NCBI RefSeq assembly: GCF_018271995.1
Contig: NZ_JAGUCO010000024.1
Coordinates: 1-64,000 of the forward strand
DNA length: 64,000 nt
Direction: 5' to 3'
Source of the DNA: Carboxylicivirga linearis
GTDB taxonomy: Bacteria; Bacteroidota; Bacteroidia; Bacteroidales; Marinilabiliaceae
The notes under the pieces are model-generated. The model was not told where the DNA came from, searched no databases, and saw nothing but the letters and a program-made list of their open reading frames with translations. The translations under genes were made by a program, and so were the position numbers. Of this stretch, positions 8,898 to 17,125 are shown piece by piece; within the stretch, counting starts at the first letter, position 1; every line of letters begins with the position of its first letter.

Positions 8898-8993
8898 ACT
8901 ATTATACTTTAAACAATTGTCTTATTATCTATTGAATAATTTTCAAACTTGAAGAGTTGTAATACAACTTGATTTTTTAGGTATTGTTCTAGT

Positions 8994-10283
8994 TTAGAAA
9001 TACTCAGTAAGGTTAATATATAAGGCACGGGTACCATCGTGTCCCCAACCATAATCGATACCCAGATTGGTTCGTGTTGCCTTTTGTATTTGAATACGCA
9101 AACCTACACCGGCAGCGGCAGCCCAATTGTCGAATAATTTTACATTGGCATCGTGGGCCGAAGCAGAAGTGGCGTTGGCAAACACTACACCTCCGAATAA
9201 ATCAGGGTTCTTAGCTAACAAAGGTAGTCTGAATCGATATTCTGCTTCGGCATAGAACATATCATTACCTCTCCAGCGGCCCTGAGCAAATCCTCTTCCC
9301 GAGCGCCCCATTTGGTCCCAGGCTGTTGCCGGTAAAGCCATATAAGGAAGGTTGCCATGGGTTGTAATATTGGCATAGGTCCAAAATGCGATAACATTGC
9401 GTGGCACATCTTTTGAAACTGAAAAATAGTCGCGATACTCCATCCATAAGGTTGAAGAGCTTTGATCGCTACCCAAGACTTCGGCATTATATCTGAATGA
9501 TACATTGGCAAAACGTCCCGAATATGGATTGGCAAGGTTATCGCGTGTATCGTACAATGCATTTGCCGATACGCCTACCAGGTTATATCCCGATGGATCA
9601 AACCCATGTTTAGTACTATAGATGTAATGGTTGGTATAAATACCATTTTCTAAATCCAGCAGGTTATCATCAATATTATAATACCTATCGAAATGAATTC
9701 CACCTCCAAGATATAACGAAGGTTTTACCTTGCGCAGGCCTGTTTGGTGCATTCTTATAAAGTTAAAATCCATTCCTTCTCCTTCGTATAATTCATCATC
9801 AAAAGGAGAAACTCCGGGTAATAAGGTATTGCCATCGCTCCCAGTTCCTAAACCAAAGGTTGGTTGCGAAGAATTAAAGAAACGGTAATCGCTTTGTAAC
9901 ATCCACTTGTTTTGGTTGGTATACACGTTCCCTCTCAATGTTATCATCAGCTGTTTCTTGCTGGTATGCGTAGCCGTTACCATCATATTTGACATATTTG
10001 TGGTTGACGGATCGCCCAGAAATATACTACCCGAAGCAGCGGCTCCATACACAAAACCATACGCTGGATTGGACGCAATAGCCGGAATGGGTGTAAAATA
10101 TAGCTTCCCCACTTTAATATCGGGTTGCACATTTTCAGCAGCCACTTTTTCTGCCTGTTCCTTTCTTTCTTTTTCAATTTCAGGTGTTACTTCCTGATTG
10201 TTTTGAATAGGAGGCGATTGTGCCTCTACTCTAACAGCAATGACCATCATTGCCATCAGAAAAATTAATTTTATTGTCTTCAT
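8994..10283 (-). CDS. BamA/TamA-type surface-antigen barrel (paralog 1)
   Basis: The 429-residue protein has a signal peptide ending near EAQ and a short Glu/Lys-rich linker. A C-terminal 16-strand-type barrel of the Omp85 family follows, recognisable from the start of the domain (PAYGFVYGAAASGSIFLG), the internal RGFAQGRWRGNDMFYAEAEYRF motif (the conserved RGF/Y...G signature) and the final strand ending in LTEYF. No POTRA domain is visible, so it is a short Omp85-like protein rather than BamA itself. A close paralog lies at 27234, sharing the QSPPIQNNQEVTPEIEKER linker. It heads an operon with the amidohydrolase and is preceded by a double operator at 10343-10384. Confidence 0.85.
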   Translation of the reverse strand: MKTIKLIFLMAMMVIAVRVEAQSPPIQNNQEVTPEIEKERKEQAEKVAAENVQPDIKVGKLYFTPIPAIASNPAYGFVYGAAASGSIFLGDPSTTNMSNMMVTATHTSKKQLMITLRGNVYTNQNKWMLQSDYRFFNSSQPTFGLGTGSDGNTLLPGVSPFDDELYEGEGMDFNFIRMHQTGLRKVKPSLYLGGGIHFDRYYNIDDNLLDLENGIYTNHYIYSTKHGFDPSGYNLVGVSANALYDTRDNLANPYSGRFANVSFRYNAEVLGSDQSSSTLWMEYRDYFSVSKDVPRNVIAFWTYANITTHGNLPYMALPATAWDQMGRSGRGFAQGRWRGNDMFYAEAEYRFRLPLLAKNPDLFGGVVFANATSASAHDANVKLFDNWAAAAGVGLRIQIQKATRTNLGIDYGWGHDGTRALYINLTEYF

Positions 10284-10313
10284 GATTGTATACTTTAATT
10301 TCTATTTACAGCA

Positions 10314-10384
10314 CAAAACTAGAGATTGAACAAATGAAAGACATGACCATTTTAACCATACACTTATCCAATTTGCGCATAGTA
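10314..10384 (-). promoter_or_regulatory. AraC-type promoter of the BamA-like/amidohydrolase operon
   Basis: Half-sites lie at 10343-10363 (ATGACCATTTTAACCATAC) and 10364-10384 (TTATCCAATTTGCGCATAG). The 21-base spacer ends at TAGTTTTG, a perfect -7 match on the - strand (10321-10314). The divergent AraC gene starts 117 bases to the right. Confidence 0.75.
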
Positions 10385-10500
10385 TTAAACTGAATTAATA
10401 AGTGGAGAACATTTTACATCGTGTCAAAACAAAAAGCAATAGTTACCCAACTAAAGAAACCTTGATTTGTTTGTAGTATATTTACAAAAAGTACAGAGGT

Positions 10501-11484
10501 ATGGAAAAACAGCAGCCCACTACCCTAAAGTTTAAAGAAGGGTATATTTTAAATTATTATCAGGCGTTTTACGATCGTTTTGGAGGCAAACTGGAGAATG
10601 ATTCCTATCAATTAAATAAAAATGGGATTTATATTGATGGAACCGTTCATGAGATAATAGATGAAGTTCAGCTGTCACTTGTCGATACTCAAATAGCATT
10701 TCCTATACGAATAGATCGCACACCGGATAACAACCCGGAGATGCTGCATCTGGTACTAATCAAAGAAGGAGGCTATTCACAGGCCTATCAAAATCAACTT
10801 GTAAATCTGGAAGCAGATAGTACCAAAGGTGTATTTTTTTATAACGGGCTATTTCCGTTAGCCGCTGATTTTCCTGCTAATGCCTCATACAAATCTATTG
10901 CATTTAAATTCTCTAAAACAGGTCTAAAAAAGATATTACCGGAAGCAACAACACCTATTAACCAATTATTTGGTAATGAAGAAGGAGTTGCCTATCACAT
11001 TCCTTTGCCAACCGAAGTGAATCGTTTGATGGAAGATATCTTTTCATACTCGTTAGACTCATTTGGTTCAAAAGCCATGATAAGAGTGCGTGGGCAAGAA
11101 ATACTAATCACCCTATTGAAGGTAATGATACAAATGGAGCACGATGATTTAAATGGGCTTCATACCCATGATTATCAACGCATCATGATGATTAAAAACC
11201 GTTTATTGTCTTCACTTAACGATACGATTAATGTTGAGGAGATTGCCCATGAATTTGGAGTGAGCGTATCAAAGTTAAACCGCGATTTCAATAGTTTATT
11301 CAATACTTCAATCTATAAGTTTTACACCTATGCCAAAATCGATGAGGCTTATCGTCGCTTAAAAACAGGCAAATACAGTGTGAGCGAAGTGAGCTATGAT
11401 ATGGGCTATACCAACCCGGCCAAATTTTCAAGCATGTTTAAAAAACTAAAAGGCATCCCTCCTGTTAAGGTAATTCCGTTGTAA
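10501..11484 (+). CDS. AraC-family regulator 1
   Basis: The 327-residue protein has a C-terminal AraC/XylS double helix-turn-helix (about residues 230-327). It contains a first HTH (INVEEIAHEFGVSVSKLNRDF) and the second-HTH signature YSVSEVSYDMGYTNPAKFSSMFKK. The N-terminal 220 residues form a sensor-like domain shared by all five paralogs, with the motifs HLVLIKEG, FFYNGLFPL and SIAFKFSK. The layout recalls PchR-type regulators that bind a small ligand. A -7-like TATATTTAC lies at 10477-10485, 16 bases before the ATG. It is divergent from the BamA-like operon and is likely to act on the 21-bp operators around it. Confidence 0.9.
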   Translation: MEKQQPTTLKFKEGYILNYYQAFYDRFGGKLENDSYQLNKNGIYIDGTVHEIIDEVQLSLVDTQIAFPIRIDRTPDNNPEMLHLVLIKEGGYSQAYQNQLVNLEADSTKGVFFYNGLFPLAADFPANASYKSIAFKFSKTGLKKILPEATTPINQLFGNEEGVAYHIPLPTEVNRLMEDIFSYSLDSFGSKAMIRVRGQEILITLLKVMIQMEHDDLNGLHTHDYQRIMMIKNRLLSSLNDTINVEEIAHEFGVSVSKLNRDFNSLFNTSIYKFYTYAKIDEAYRRLKTGKYSVSEVSYDMGYTNPAKFSSMFKKLKGIPPVKVIPL

Positions 11485-11693
11485 TCCAATTGACCAAAGT
11501 GTGTCTAATTATCAGAGATTAAACCAACCCAACAACTGGACATGGCAGTTTTTAAGTTTTAAATACCAGACAAGACATAACAGCTCCCGTGTAAGTGCAA
11601 TCTCATTAACCAAGATAATTTCTGATATAGCTTCTTAAAGTGTTATATTCAGCATACTAAAATGTTTATTTTCGATCGAATTGTTTAAACCAC

Positions 11694-11727
11694 AAAAAGG
11701 GCATTTCTCACGTGAAATACCCCTTTT
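11694..11727. terminator. Terminator between regulator 1 and serine hydrolase 2
   Basis: AAAAAGGGCATTTC pairs with GAAATACCCCTTTT around the loop TCACGT. It lies 24 bases past the stop of the - strand hydrolase, with a T run on both strands. Confidence 0.8.
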
Positions 11728-11750
11728 ATATCTTTGATTTTTACAATCGT

Positions 11751-13049
11751 TTATCTGTAATTCTGTTTTACAATCTGACGGGCGAAGTCAGGGAAATAGA
11801 TCTTGTTCATATACACACTTGAAAAGAATACCACTACCGTGTTGGTTTCGGGCGATACATATATACCTTGACCGTAACGTCCGGCTTTAAACAAATCGCC
11901 ATCATCAAATACTAAATCCCACTGGTAAGTAGCGTGCGACTGTCCATCTTTGAAAAATTTAGCCTTTTCGGTTTCCACCCCACGTTTTAAAGCTTCGGCA
12001 TAGGTTGTATCGTAAACTTTTTCGAAATAACTATCGCTTACAATCTGCTCATCAGCAACCTTTCTCCAGCTAGGTGTGAATAACATGGCAAAACGTCCAA
12101 AATCGCGCAAACGTGATCCAAAATAACCAGCTGCCAATGGCTCGCCCTGAGCCGACAGGGCAAAATGGCCGTCGCTTTCCATTCCGATTTTTGTCCATAT
12201 TTTTTCGCTTATTACTTCTTCGTATTTTTGACCGGTAACACGCTCAATAATAAATCCAAGTACTTGCGTATTAGGCGATGCATAATCATATTTAACACCG
12301 GGCTCGATATAACTCTTAACTCCCTTTATTAAATCAAAAGCCGATATTCCACCATCCTCGTGGCGAGAAGCCAGCGAATAGGTAGTTATTTGCGACAATG
12401 CATGATCGGGATTCATAAAGTTGGCATTGGTTTCTACATAGTCCATACCCGAAACATGATGTAACAGATGCTTCACCTTCACCTTTTTCCAATCCTCGCT
12501 GTCGTACTCAGGAATATAATGGTTAACCGACTGCTCCAGATCAATTAATCCCTCTTCGCTTAATATATGAATGGCAACACCGGTTAGCTGCTTTGATGCT
12601 GAAAACCAGCTATGCTTATCCAGTTCGCGCATTCCCGGATATTCTTCCATCACAATTTTACCATTGTGAATAACCAGTACTCCTTGAATTTGAGCTTTCT
12701 CATTTGTTAATAATTCGCCCACTGACATTTTACCCAGGTCGGTATCGGTTTTTGTATCTAAAAGTGACTTATCTAATTTTTTCTTCAACATTGCAACCTG
12801 CCCTGCCCCTCGATATACAGTGGCTGTTTGATAAAACTCAGGCATGTTTAAAAAGCTATAATTCCCCTGGTCTCCATTAACCAAAAAATCAACACTTCTA
12901 TAGTTTCTTCTGTATTCCTGAACCTTTTCAGGAGGCGTACTCTCCGTAAAGATAGATACTGGTGATGGTTCAACCTCCTGAGCATTTGCCTGAGATAAAC
13001 CGGTTCCGCCTACTAACAAGGCAAGTATTAATGTTTTTATTATTTTCAT
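11751..13049 (-). CDS. Exported serine hydrolase, beta-lactamase/NylB-like fold (paralog 2)
   Basis: The 432-residue precursor has a signal peptide ending near ANAQ. The SxxK motif is S150-A-S-K153 (WFSASKQLTG). The second motif region reads YDYASPNTQVLG, where the canonical Tyr-x-Asn of class C enzymes is not present in standard spacing. The pattern Y-[AS]-[ST]-x-x-T-Q is shared with the paralogs. The context HHVSGMDYVETN is identical in the copy at 21144, making these two the closer pair. It is predicted to cleave an amide or ester outside the cytoplasm. It is monocistronic under a double operator at 13118-13159, whose half-site CCCAAAGGAACCAAAA resembles that of the paralog at 21144. Confidence 0.88.
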   Translation of the reverse strand: MKIIKTLILALLVGGTGLSQANAQEVEPSPVSIFTESTPPEKVQEYRRNYRSVDFLVNGDQGNYSFLNMPEFYQTATVYRGAGQVAMLKKKLDKSLLDTKTDTDLGKMSVGELLTNEKAQIQGVLVIHNGKIVMEEYPGMRELDKHSWFSASKQLTGVAIHILSEEGLIDLEQSVNHYIPEYDSEDWKKVKVKHLLHHVSGMDYVETNANFMNPDHALSQITTYSLASRHEDGGISAFDLIKGVKSYIEPGVKYDYASPNTQVLGFIIERVTGQKYEEVISEKIWTKIGMESDGHFALSAQGEPLAAGYFGSRLRDFGRFAMLFTPSWRKVADEQIVSDSYFEKVYDTTYAEALKRGVETEKAKFFKDGQSHATYQWDLVFDDGDLFKAGRYGQGIYVSPETNTVVVFFSSVYMNKIYFPDFARQIVKQNYR

Positions 13050-13088
13050 CTTACTATAATTTATAGGTTTTAATCAATTTGATATCTA

Positions 13089-13159
13089 CAAATATAGCGG
13101 AATAAACCCTGCAAGACGTACCAAATAGATTCACTATAACACCCAAAGGAACCAAAAAA
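13089..13159 (-). promoter_or_regulatory. AraC-type promoter of serine hydrolase paralog 2
   Basis: Half-sites lie at 13118-13138 (GTACCAAATAGATTCACT) and 13139-13159 (ACACCCAAAGGAACCAAAA). The 21-base spacer ends at a perfect TATATTTG -7 element on the - strand (13096-13089). The distal half-site runs into the terminator hairpin of the preceding gene at 13156. Confidence 0.75.
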
Positions 13160-13184
13160 GGCCACAACTAACTGTTGCGACCTT
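13156..13184 (-). terminator. Hairpin terminator, copy 1 of a recurring family
   Basis: AAGGCCACAAC pairs imperfectly with GTTGCGACCTT. On the - strand it is followed by six Ts. Similar hairpins (AAGGCCNNCAAC...GTTGCGGCCTT) lie at 19488, 24346 and 27174, always 3' of operons in this cluster. Confidence 0.65.
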
Positions 13185-13304
13185 CATTAATCAATAATCA
13201 GAATTATCCTAAATATTTTAATTATTGGCGCTTCACCCAAACCCAATACCGAATCATCGCGACAAAGAAAGATGAATTGTATTTACGTTGATTCTTTATT
13301 TATT

Positions 13305-13476
13305 GAACCCTTTCAGGGTTCTTGACGGCTGAATTTACACAACCACAGGTTGCACCTGTGGCTATTATTGTTAATATCCTTCGGACATTTTCAAATCCTG
13401 AAAGGATTTAATATGAATAGCCACGGGTGGAACCCGTGGAATATGAACGTATCATAAAGGAACCCAAAGTGGGTTC
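13305..13476. repeat. Composite palindromic (REP-like) element
   Basis: At least five short palindromes lie side by side: GAACCCTTTCAGGGTTC (13305-13321), CCACAGGTTGCACCTGTGG (13343-13361), AAATCCTGAAAGGATTT (13393-13409), CCACGGGTGGAACCCGTGG (13421-13439) and GAACCCAAAGTGGGTTC (13460-13476). The same words recur at 23778-24289. Such elements are often moved by REP-associated tyrosine transposases, but no transposase gene is in the window. Confidence 0.8.
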
Positions 13477-13508
13477 AACTGTTGATTCGCATTATAATAA
13501 CCTTACAT

Positions 13509-14870
13509 TTATTTCTGCAAAATTTCTAACGCTACCAATGCCGATAATTTTGATCCAAAAGTAATGCCATCAAGGTCTACCTGATAAGTTGGTTCATGTG
13601 GCATAAATGGAAACTCTTTTCCCTCGGCTTGCGCTTCGGCAAATAATTTTGGTTGGGCAGTACCCACAAACAGGTAAGCTCCTTTCACATCTTCCAGTCC
13701 GTCAATAAGTGCAAATGCATCTTCAGACCCGGGAACGCTAATATTATCAACGCGGTGTTTTACAAAACCGGTACGCTCTGTTGCACTTCTAATGGTTGCC
13801 ATTAAGGCTTCGTCGTTGTAGATAGCCGGACCAAAACCACTTTGGGTAATGGTAGGCATCATATCCTCTGATAGACCATTTGCCATGGCAATACCGTTGC
13901 AGATATCATGAATACCTTTAATCATCTTATCCATTACTTCATTGGTTGAGAAGTGTAACTTTAGTTTAAGGTGCGAAGAAGTAGGAATAACATTATGCTC
14001 TACACCGGCCTGTACACTTCCGATAGTTAATACAGCAACCTCTTCCGGATCGGTGTAACGCGACACTACCGTTTGCAACTGTACAATAGCCATACCTGCC
14101 ATCACAACCGGATCTTTGGCATGGTGAGGCGATGAGCCATGACCGCCAATTCCGTGAAAGGTAACATCAATATGTGTTGTACCCGTTGTTAAACGTCCAT
14201 CGGTAGCTAAAAACGAACCTGTTGGAAACGCTGCCGTGTGTTGCGCCAAAAAATAATCGGGCTTTGGTACATTGTATTGGGTATATAAACCGGCATCAAC
14301 CATTGCCTGTGCTCCTTGAACATTTTCTTCGGCAGGCTGTGCAATTAATACCAGTGTTCCACTCCATTTATCTTTCATTTCAACCATGGTATGGGCCAAA
14401 GCAACCACAAAAGTTGTATTGGCATCGTGCCCACAGGCATGCATAACCGGCGACTCATTACCATCCATATCGGTTGCAATTTTTGTACTGGCATATGGCA
14501 AATCGGTTTCTTCCTTTACAGCTAGCGCATCCATATCGCCCCTATACATTAATACCGGTCCATCGCCATTACGAAGAATTGCTGCTACGCCGGTTACACC
14601 TATTCCGGTGTGCACTTCAAAACCCAGTTTTTTAAATTCAGCGGCTACAATACCCGAGGTACGCACTTCCTGAAACGGAAGCTCAGGGTTAGCATGCAAA
14701 TCTTTAAAAATATCTTGTATATACTCAGCGTTATCATCTACAACTTTTTCCATTTGGTTGATTACCTCCTGCGGAAGGGTGCTTTCCTGAGCCATCAAAC
14801 TGCTTCCGGAAAAAACCAATACCATGGTTACCATGGTAAGCGTCAATGCATTTTTTATAATCTTTTTCAT
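13509..14870 (-). CDS. Exported M20D-type amidohydrolase
   Basis: The 453-residue protein has a signal peptide ending near LMAQ and a full M20 metallopeptidase fold. The metal/Cys motif HACGHD is at 144-149 (M20D members use this Cys as a ligand in place of an Asp), the general-base pair Glu-Glu is at 181-182, and the dimerisation domain shows GIGGHGSSPHHAKDP. M20D enzymes such as hippurate and N-acyl-amino-acid hydrolases split an acyl group from an amino acid. Secretion is a notable difference from the cytosolic relatives. The gene is about 200 bases from its predicted promoter at 15085-15156, and the leader contains an inserted palindromic element. Confidence 0.9.
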   Translation of the reverse strand: MKKIIKNALTLTMVTMVLVFSGSSLMAQESTLPQEVINQMEKVVDDNAEYIQDIFKDLHANPELPFQEVRTSGIVAAEFKKLGFEVHTGIGVTGVAAILRNGDGPVLMYRGDMDALAVKEETDLPYASTKIATDMDGNESPVMHACGHDANTTFVVALAHTMVEMKDKWSGTLVLIAQPAEENVQGAQAMVDAGLYTQYNVPKPDYFLAQHTAAFPTGSFLATDGRLTTGTTHIDVTFHGIGGHGSSPHHAKDPVVMAGMAIVQLQTVVSRYTDPEEVAVLTIGSVQAGVEHNVIPTSSHLKLKLHFSTNEVMDKMIKGIHDICNGIAMANGLSEDMMPTITQSGFGPAIYNDEALMATIRSATERTGFVKHRVDNISVPGSEDAFALIDGLEDVKGAYLFVGTAQPKLFAEAQAEGKEFPFMPHEPTYQVDLDGITFGSKLSALVALEILQK

Positions 14871-14952
14871 GATATAATTCTTTAATGTATTTATACAATC
14901 TGTTTAATGCATGGTGTTTATTGTACCAGTCATAGATGTTAATTTTCTCAAT

Positions 14953-15022
14953 TACCCCAACCCTAAAGGGAGTTGAGAAAATCAGTTGCTCCCTTTAGGG
15001 ATGGGGTTAATCAACTGATTTT
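14953..15022. repeat. Nested inverted repeat in the leader of the M20 gene
   Basis: CCCTAAAGGGAG (14961-14972) is inverted as CTCCCTTTAGGG (14989-15000), the pairing extending into ACCCC/GGGGT. AAAATCAGTTG (14978-14988) is inverted as CAACTGATTTT (15012-15022), so two alternative pairings overlap. It looks like a small mobile palindrome inserted between the promoter and the M20 start codon. Confidence 0.7.
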
Positions 15023-15084
15023 GATGCACCCGTTTTTAACTTGGTATTATAAAGACTAAGCATAATCTGTTTCTTTTTATATGA

Positions 15085-15156
15085 CAAAGAAACGTCATGA
15101 TCAGGGCTGAAAACGAATCCCTGTAGGTCAAGATCCCCTCCTGTTTGGTCAAAAGG
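15085..15156 (-). promoter_or_regulatory. AraC-type promoter for the M20 gene, overlapping the regulator 2 promoter
   Basis: Half-sites lie at 15115-15135 (ATCCCTGTAGGTCAAG) and 15136-15156 (CTCCTGTTTGGTCAAAAG). A 22-base spacer leads to TTTCTTTG on the - strand (15092-15085). The distal half-site covers the TTTG -33 box of the divergent regulator gene, so bound protein could also act on regulator 2. Confidence 0.7.
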
Positions 15157-15175
15157 TAGATTGGTCGTACTTTAG
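15144..15175 (+). promoter_or_regulatory. Promoter of AraC-family regulator 2
   Basis: TTTG at 15144-15147, 20 bases, then TACTTTAG at 15168-15175 form a good Bacteroidota promoter. It places the transcript start near 15180 and so excludes the TTG at 15176 as the start codon. Confidence 0.75.
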
Positions 15176-15211
15176 TTGAAGTTAAACCTAGGCCTTGTAA
15201 AGAATTCATTA

Positions 15212-16204
15212 ATGGAACACCACGATCAACAAATAATTTGCCTGCAGGAAGGAAGCGGCTATAAATACCTGGATATTCTGGAAGAATCCTATCCCAAAGG
15301 CAAACGAACCGAAAACGGTTTTGACTATGAGTTGGGAAACGATCTAATTAAAATAGATATCTCGCCTATATCGAAAGATTTTGAGTTAATATTACTACAG
15401 CTACAATTGCAAAAGTCACTACTTGTTAAACGCTTACCTGACGATCAGACCGATTATTTCCATTTAACATTGATAAAAGAAGGACAGGTAACACGTCAGT
15501 ACCAAAACGAGCAGAAGAACGCCGAAGCGGGTACTTCCATGGGCTTGTTTTTACACAACGGCCTGTTTCCGCTTGACTCGCATTACCCGTCCAGAGTGGG
15601 CATTCGCTCGGTAAGCTTTAAGTTTTCGCTGAGTGGTATTTCCAGTCTAATCCCGGAGGCCATTCCTCTTTTACAATCGTTATTTCCTGATGATGAGCCC
15701 AAGGGCTATCATACCCAGGTGAGTGCCGAACTGGAAAAACTAATGGACGACCTCTTTTTTTATGAAACCCTTGATTTTGGCAGACAAGCATTGGTTACCA
15801 GCGACGGACTAAAACTATATACGCTGTTAATGAGTTCGCTGAAAAACCAACTGGATAAAGAAAATTTGCACGGATTGCATATTGATGATTACAAACGACT
15901 GCTTGAGGTAAAGCAATTCATTCTCGATCACCTCAACCAGAAAGTGAGTATGGATGAGATAGCAAATAAATTTGGTGTTAGTGGCTCCAAGCTAAAACGC
16001 GATTTTAAAGCCCTGTTCGATTGCAATGTGGGTGAGTTTTATACCCATGCCAAAATGGACGAAGCTTACCGTCGTTTGAAATCGGGTAAATATACCGTAA
16101 CCGAAGTAGGCTATGATATGGGCTATCAGAATGCTTCGAAATTCTCAACCATGTTTAAAAAAGTAAAGGGCATCAATCCTAAAGATGTGATACCCTTGCA
16201 GTAG
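15212..16204 (+). CDS. AraC-family regulator 2
   Basis: I start at the ATG at 15212 (330 residues, MEHHDQQ). A TTG 36 bases upstream lies inside the promoter, and the shorter form matches the 325-330 residue length of the other four paralogs. The C-terminal double HTH includes VSMDEIANKFGVSGSKLKRD and YTVTEVGYDMGYQNASKFST. The N-terminal sensor-like domain carries HLTLIKEG, LFLHNGLFPL and SVSFKFS. It is divergent from the M20 gene and nearly abuts the convergent barrel gene (11 bases). Because a 21-bp half-site overlaps its -33 box, it may be autoregulated. Confidence 0.9.
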   Translation: MEHHDQQIICLQEGSGYKYLDILEESYPKGKRTENGFDYELGNDLIKIDISPISKDFELILLQLQLQKSLLVKRLPDDQTDYFHLTLIKEGQVTRQYQNEQKNAEAGTSMGLFLHNGLFPLDSHYPSRVGIRSVSFKFSLSGISSLIPEAIPLLQSLFPDDEPKGYHTQVSAELEKLMDDLFFYETLDFGRQALVTSDGLKLYTLLMSSLKNQLDKENLHGLHIDDYKRLLEVKQFILDHLNQKVSMDEIANKFGVSGSKLKRDFKALFDCNVGEFYTHAKMDEAYRRLKSGKYTVTEVGYDMGYQNASKFSTMFKKVKGINPKDVIPLQ

Positions 16205-16215
16205 CTAAAATGCTG

Positions 16216-17016
16216 TTATTTAGAAAATACAAATGTTGTTGTAAACCTCAATTCGCTTTTACCTAAGTAATCAGGTCGTACCACATTATTGTAATACTGA
16301 ACTCCAAACTGGGTTGGAAGCTTACCTAAAAATACCAGCTTACTTACTCCACCACCAACAGGAACTGTCCATTGCTGTCCACTGTCAGCATTCCAATTGG
16401 CTGTAATAGTTGGATAGGTATTTACCACCCATCCTTTTCCTAAACTGTAGGCAATTAATGTTTGGCTGACAAAACGGTTTACATCAGCTCTTTGATCGTC
16501 TCCGGCAAAAGAGTTCGTCTGACGAAAAACCATGTCCAGCGTCCACTTGTTCTTTTGATATACAGCCACCAAACTGGCACCAGCACTCCACTTACCACTA
16601 CCTAACAGATCATCACTTGCTGTTGGCATATCAATAGATGGCCCAACTCCAAAGGCTAAGTTCCCCAACTTCTTTTTAGGTGCAAAATAGAACGAGTAAT
16701 TTAAATCGGTTGTACCAAAAGTACTCCCATTGCCTAAAGTAGTTGAAGGCAAATGCGTAGTACCAATTACAGCTCGGTGTACCATACTGAAGTTACCATA
16801 TTCAAAGGCCATAACCGGTTGAAATGAGGTGGTATAAGTTGCTCCCTCGTATTGCGGTGTTCCTAATCCAAAGTTATGTTGGATGGGTAACGCTGTAATG
16901 TTCGACAATGGATTTTGTAACTTTTGTGCAATTGCGTCTTGGTCACTTTGTGCATAAACGCCAGAAAAACTTATTAATGCCAATAAGGTAATGGCAATAT
17001 TTTTTAATGTATTCAT
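16216..17016 (-). CDS. Outer-membrane barrel, transporter-like (paralog A)
   Basis: The 266-residue precursor has a signal peptide ending near VYAQ. It begins DAIAQKLQNPLSNITALPIQ and continues with strands typical of the outer-membrane transporter-like family often annotated as neutral-zinc-metallopeptidase-adjacent or MetA-pathway barrels. I do not assign a substrate. It is nearly identical over its length to the protein at 20029 (for example KKKLGNLAFGVGPSIDMPTA in both), so the pair arose by recent duplication. It has no operator of its own and follows the choloylglycine-hydrolase-like gene by 109 bases, with a perfect hairpin between them that may act as a partial terminator. Confidence 0.8.
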   Translation of the reverse strand: MNTLKNIAITLLALISFSGVYAQSDQDAIAQKLQNPLSNITALPIQHNFGLGTPQYEGATYTTSFQPVMAFEYGNFSMVHRAVIGTTHLPSTTLGNGSTFGTTDLNYSFYFAPKKKLGNLAFGVGPSIDMPTASDDLLGSGKWSAGASLVAVYQKNKWTLDMVFRQTNSFAGDDQRADVNRFVSQTLIAYSLGKGWVVNTYPTITANWNADSGQQWTVPVGGGVSKLVFLGKLPTQFGVQYYNNVVRPDYLGKSELRFTTTFVFSK

Positions 17017-17083
17017 GATTGCTTATAATACTTATTTAGACTAGTGTGTCTTTTAAAAATGATGATATAGGAGGTGTTTTAAA

Positions 17084-17110
17084 TTGGCCTGCAGAACGTG
17101 TGCAGGCCAA
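17084..17110 (-). terminator. Intercistronic hairpin after the choloylglycine-hydrolase-like gene
   Basis: A perfect 10-bp stem, TTGGCCTGCA (17084-17093) against TGCAGGCCAA (17101-17110), lies 15 bases past the stop codon. The following - strand run is only moderately T-rich, so read-through into the barrel gene is plausible. Confidence 0.6.
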
Positions 17111-17125
17111 ATAAGGTCAGCCCTA

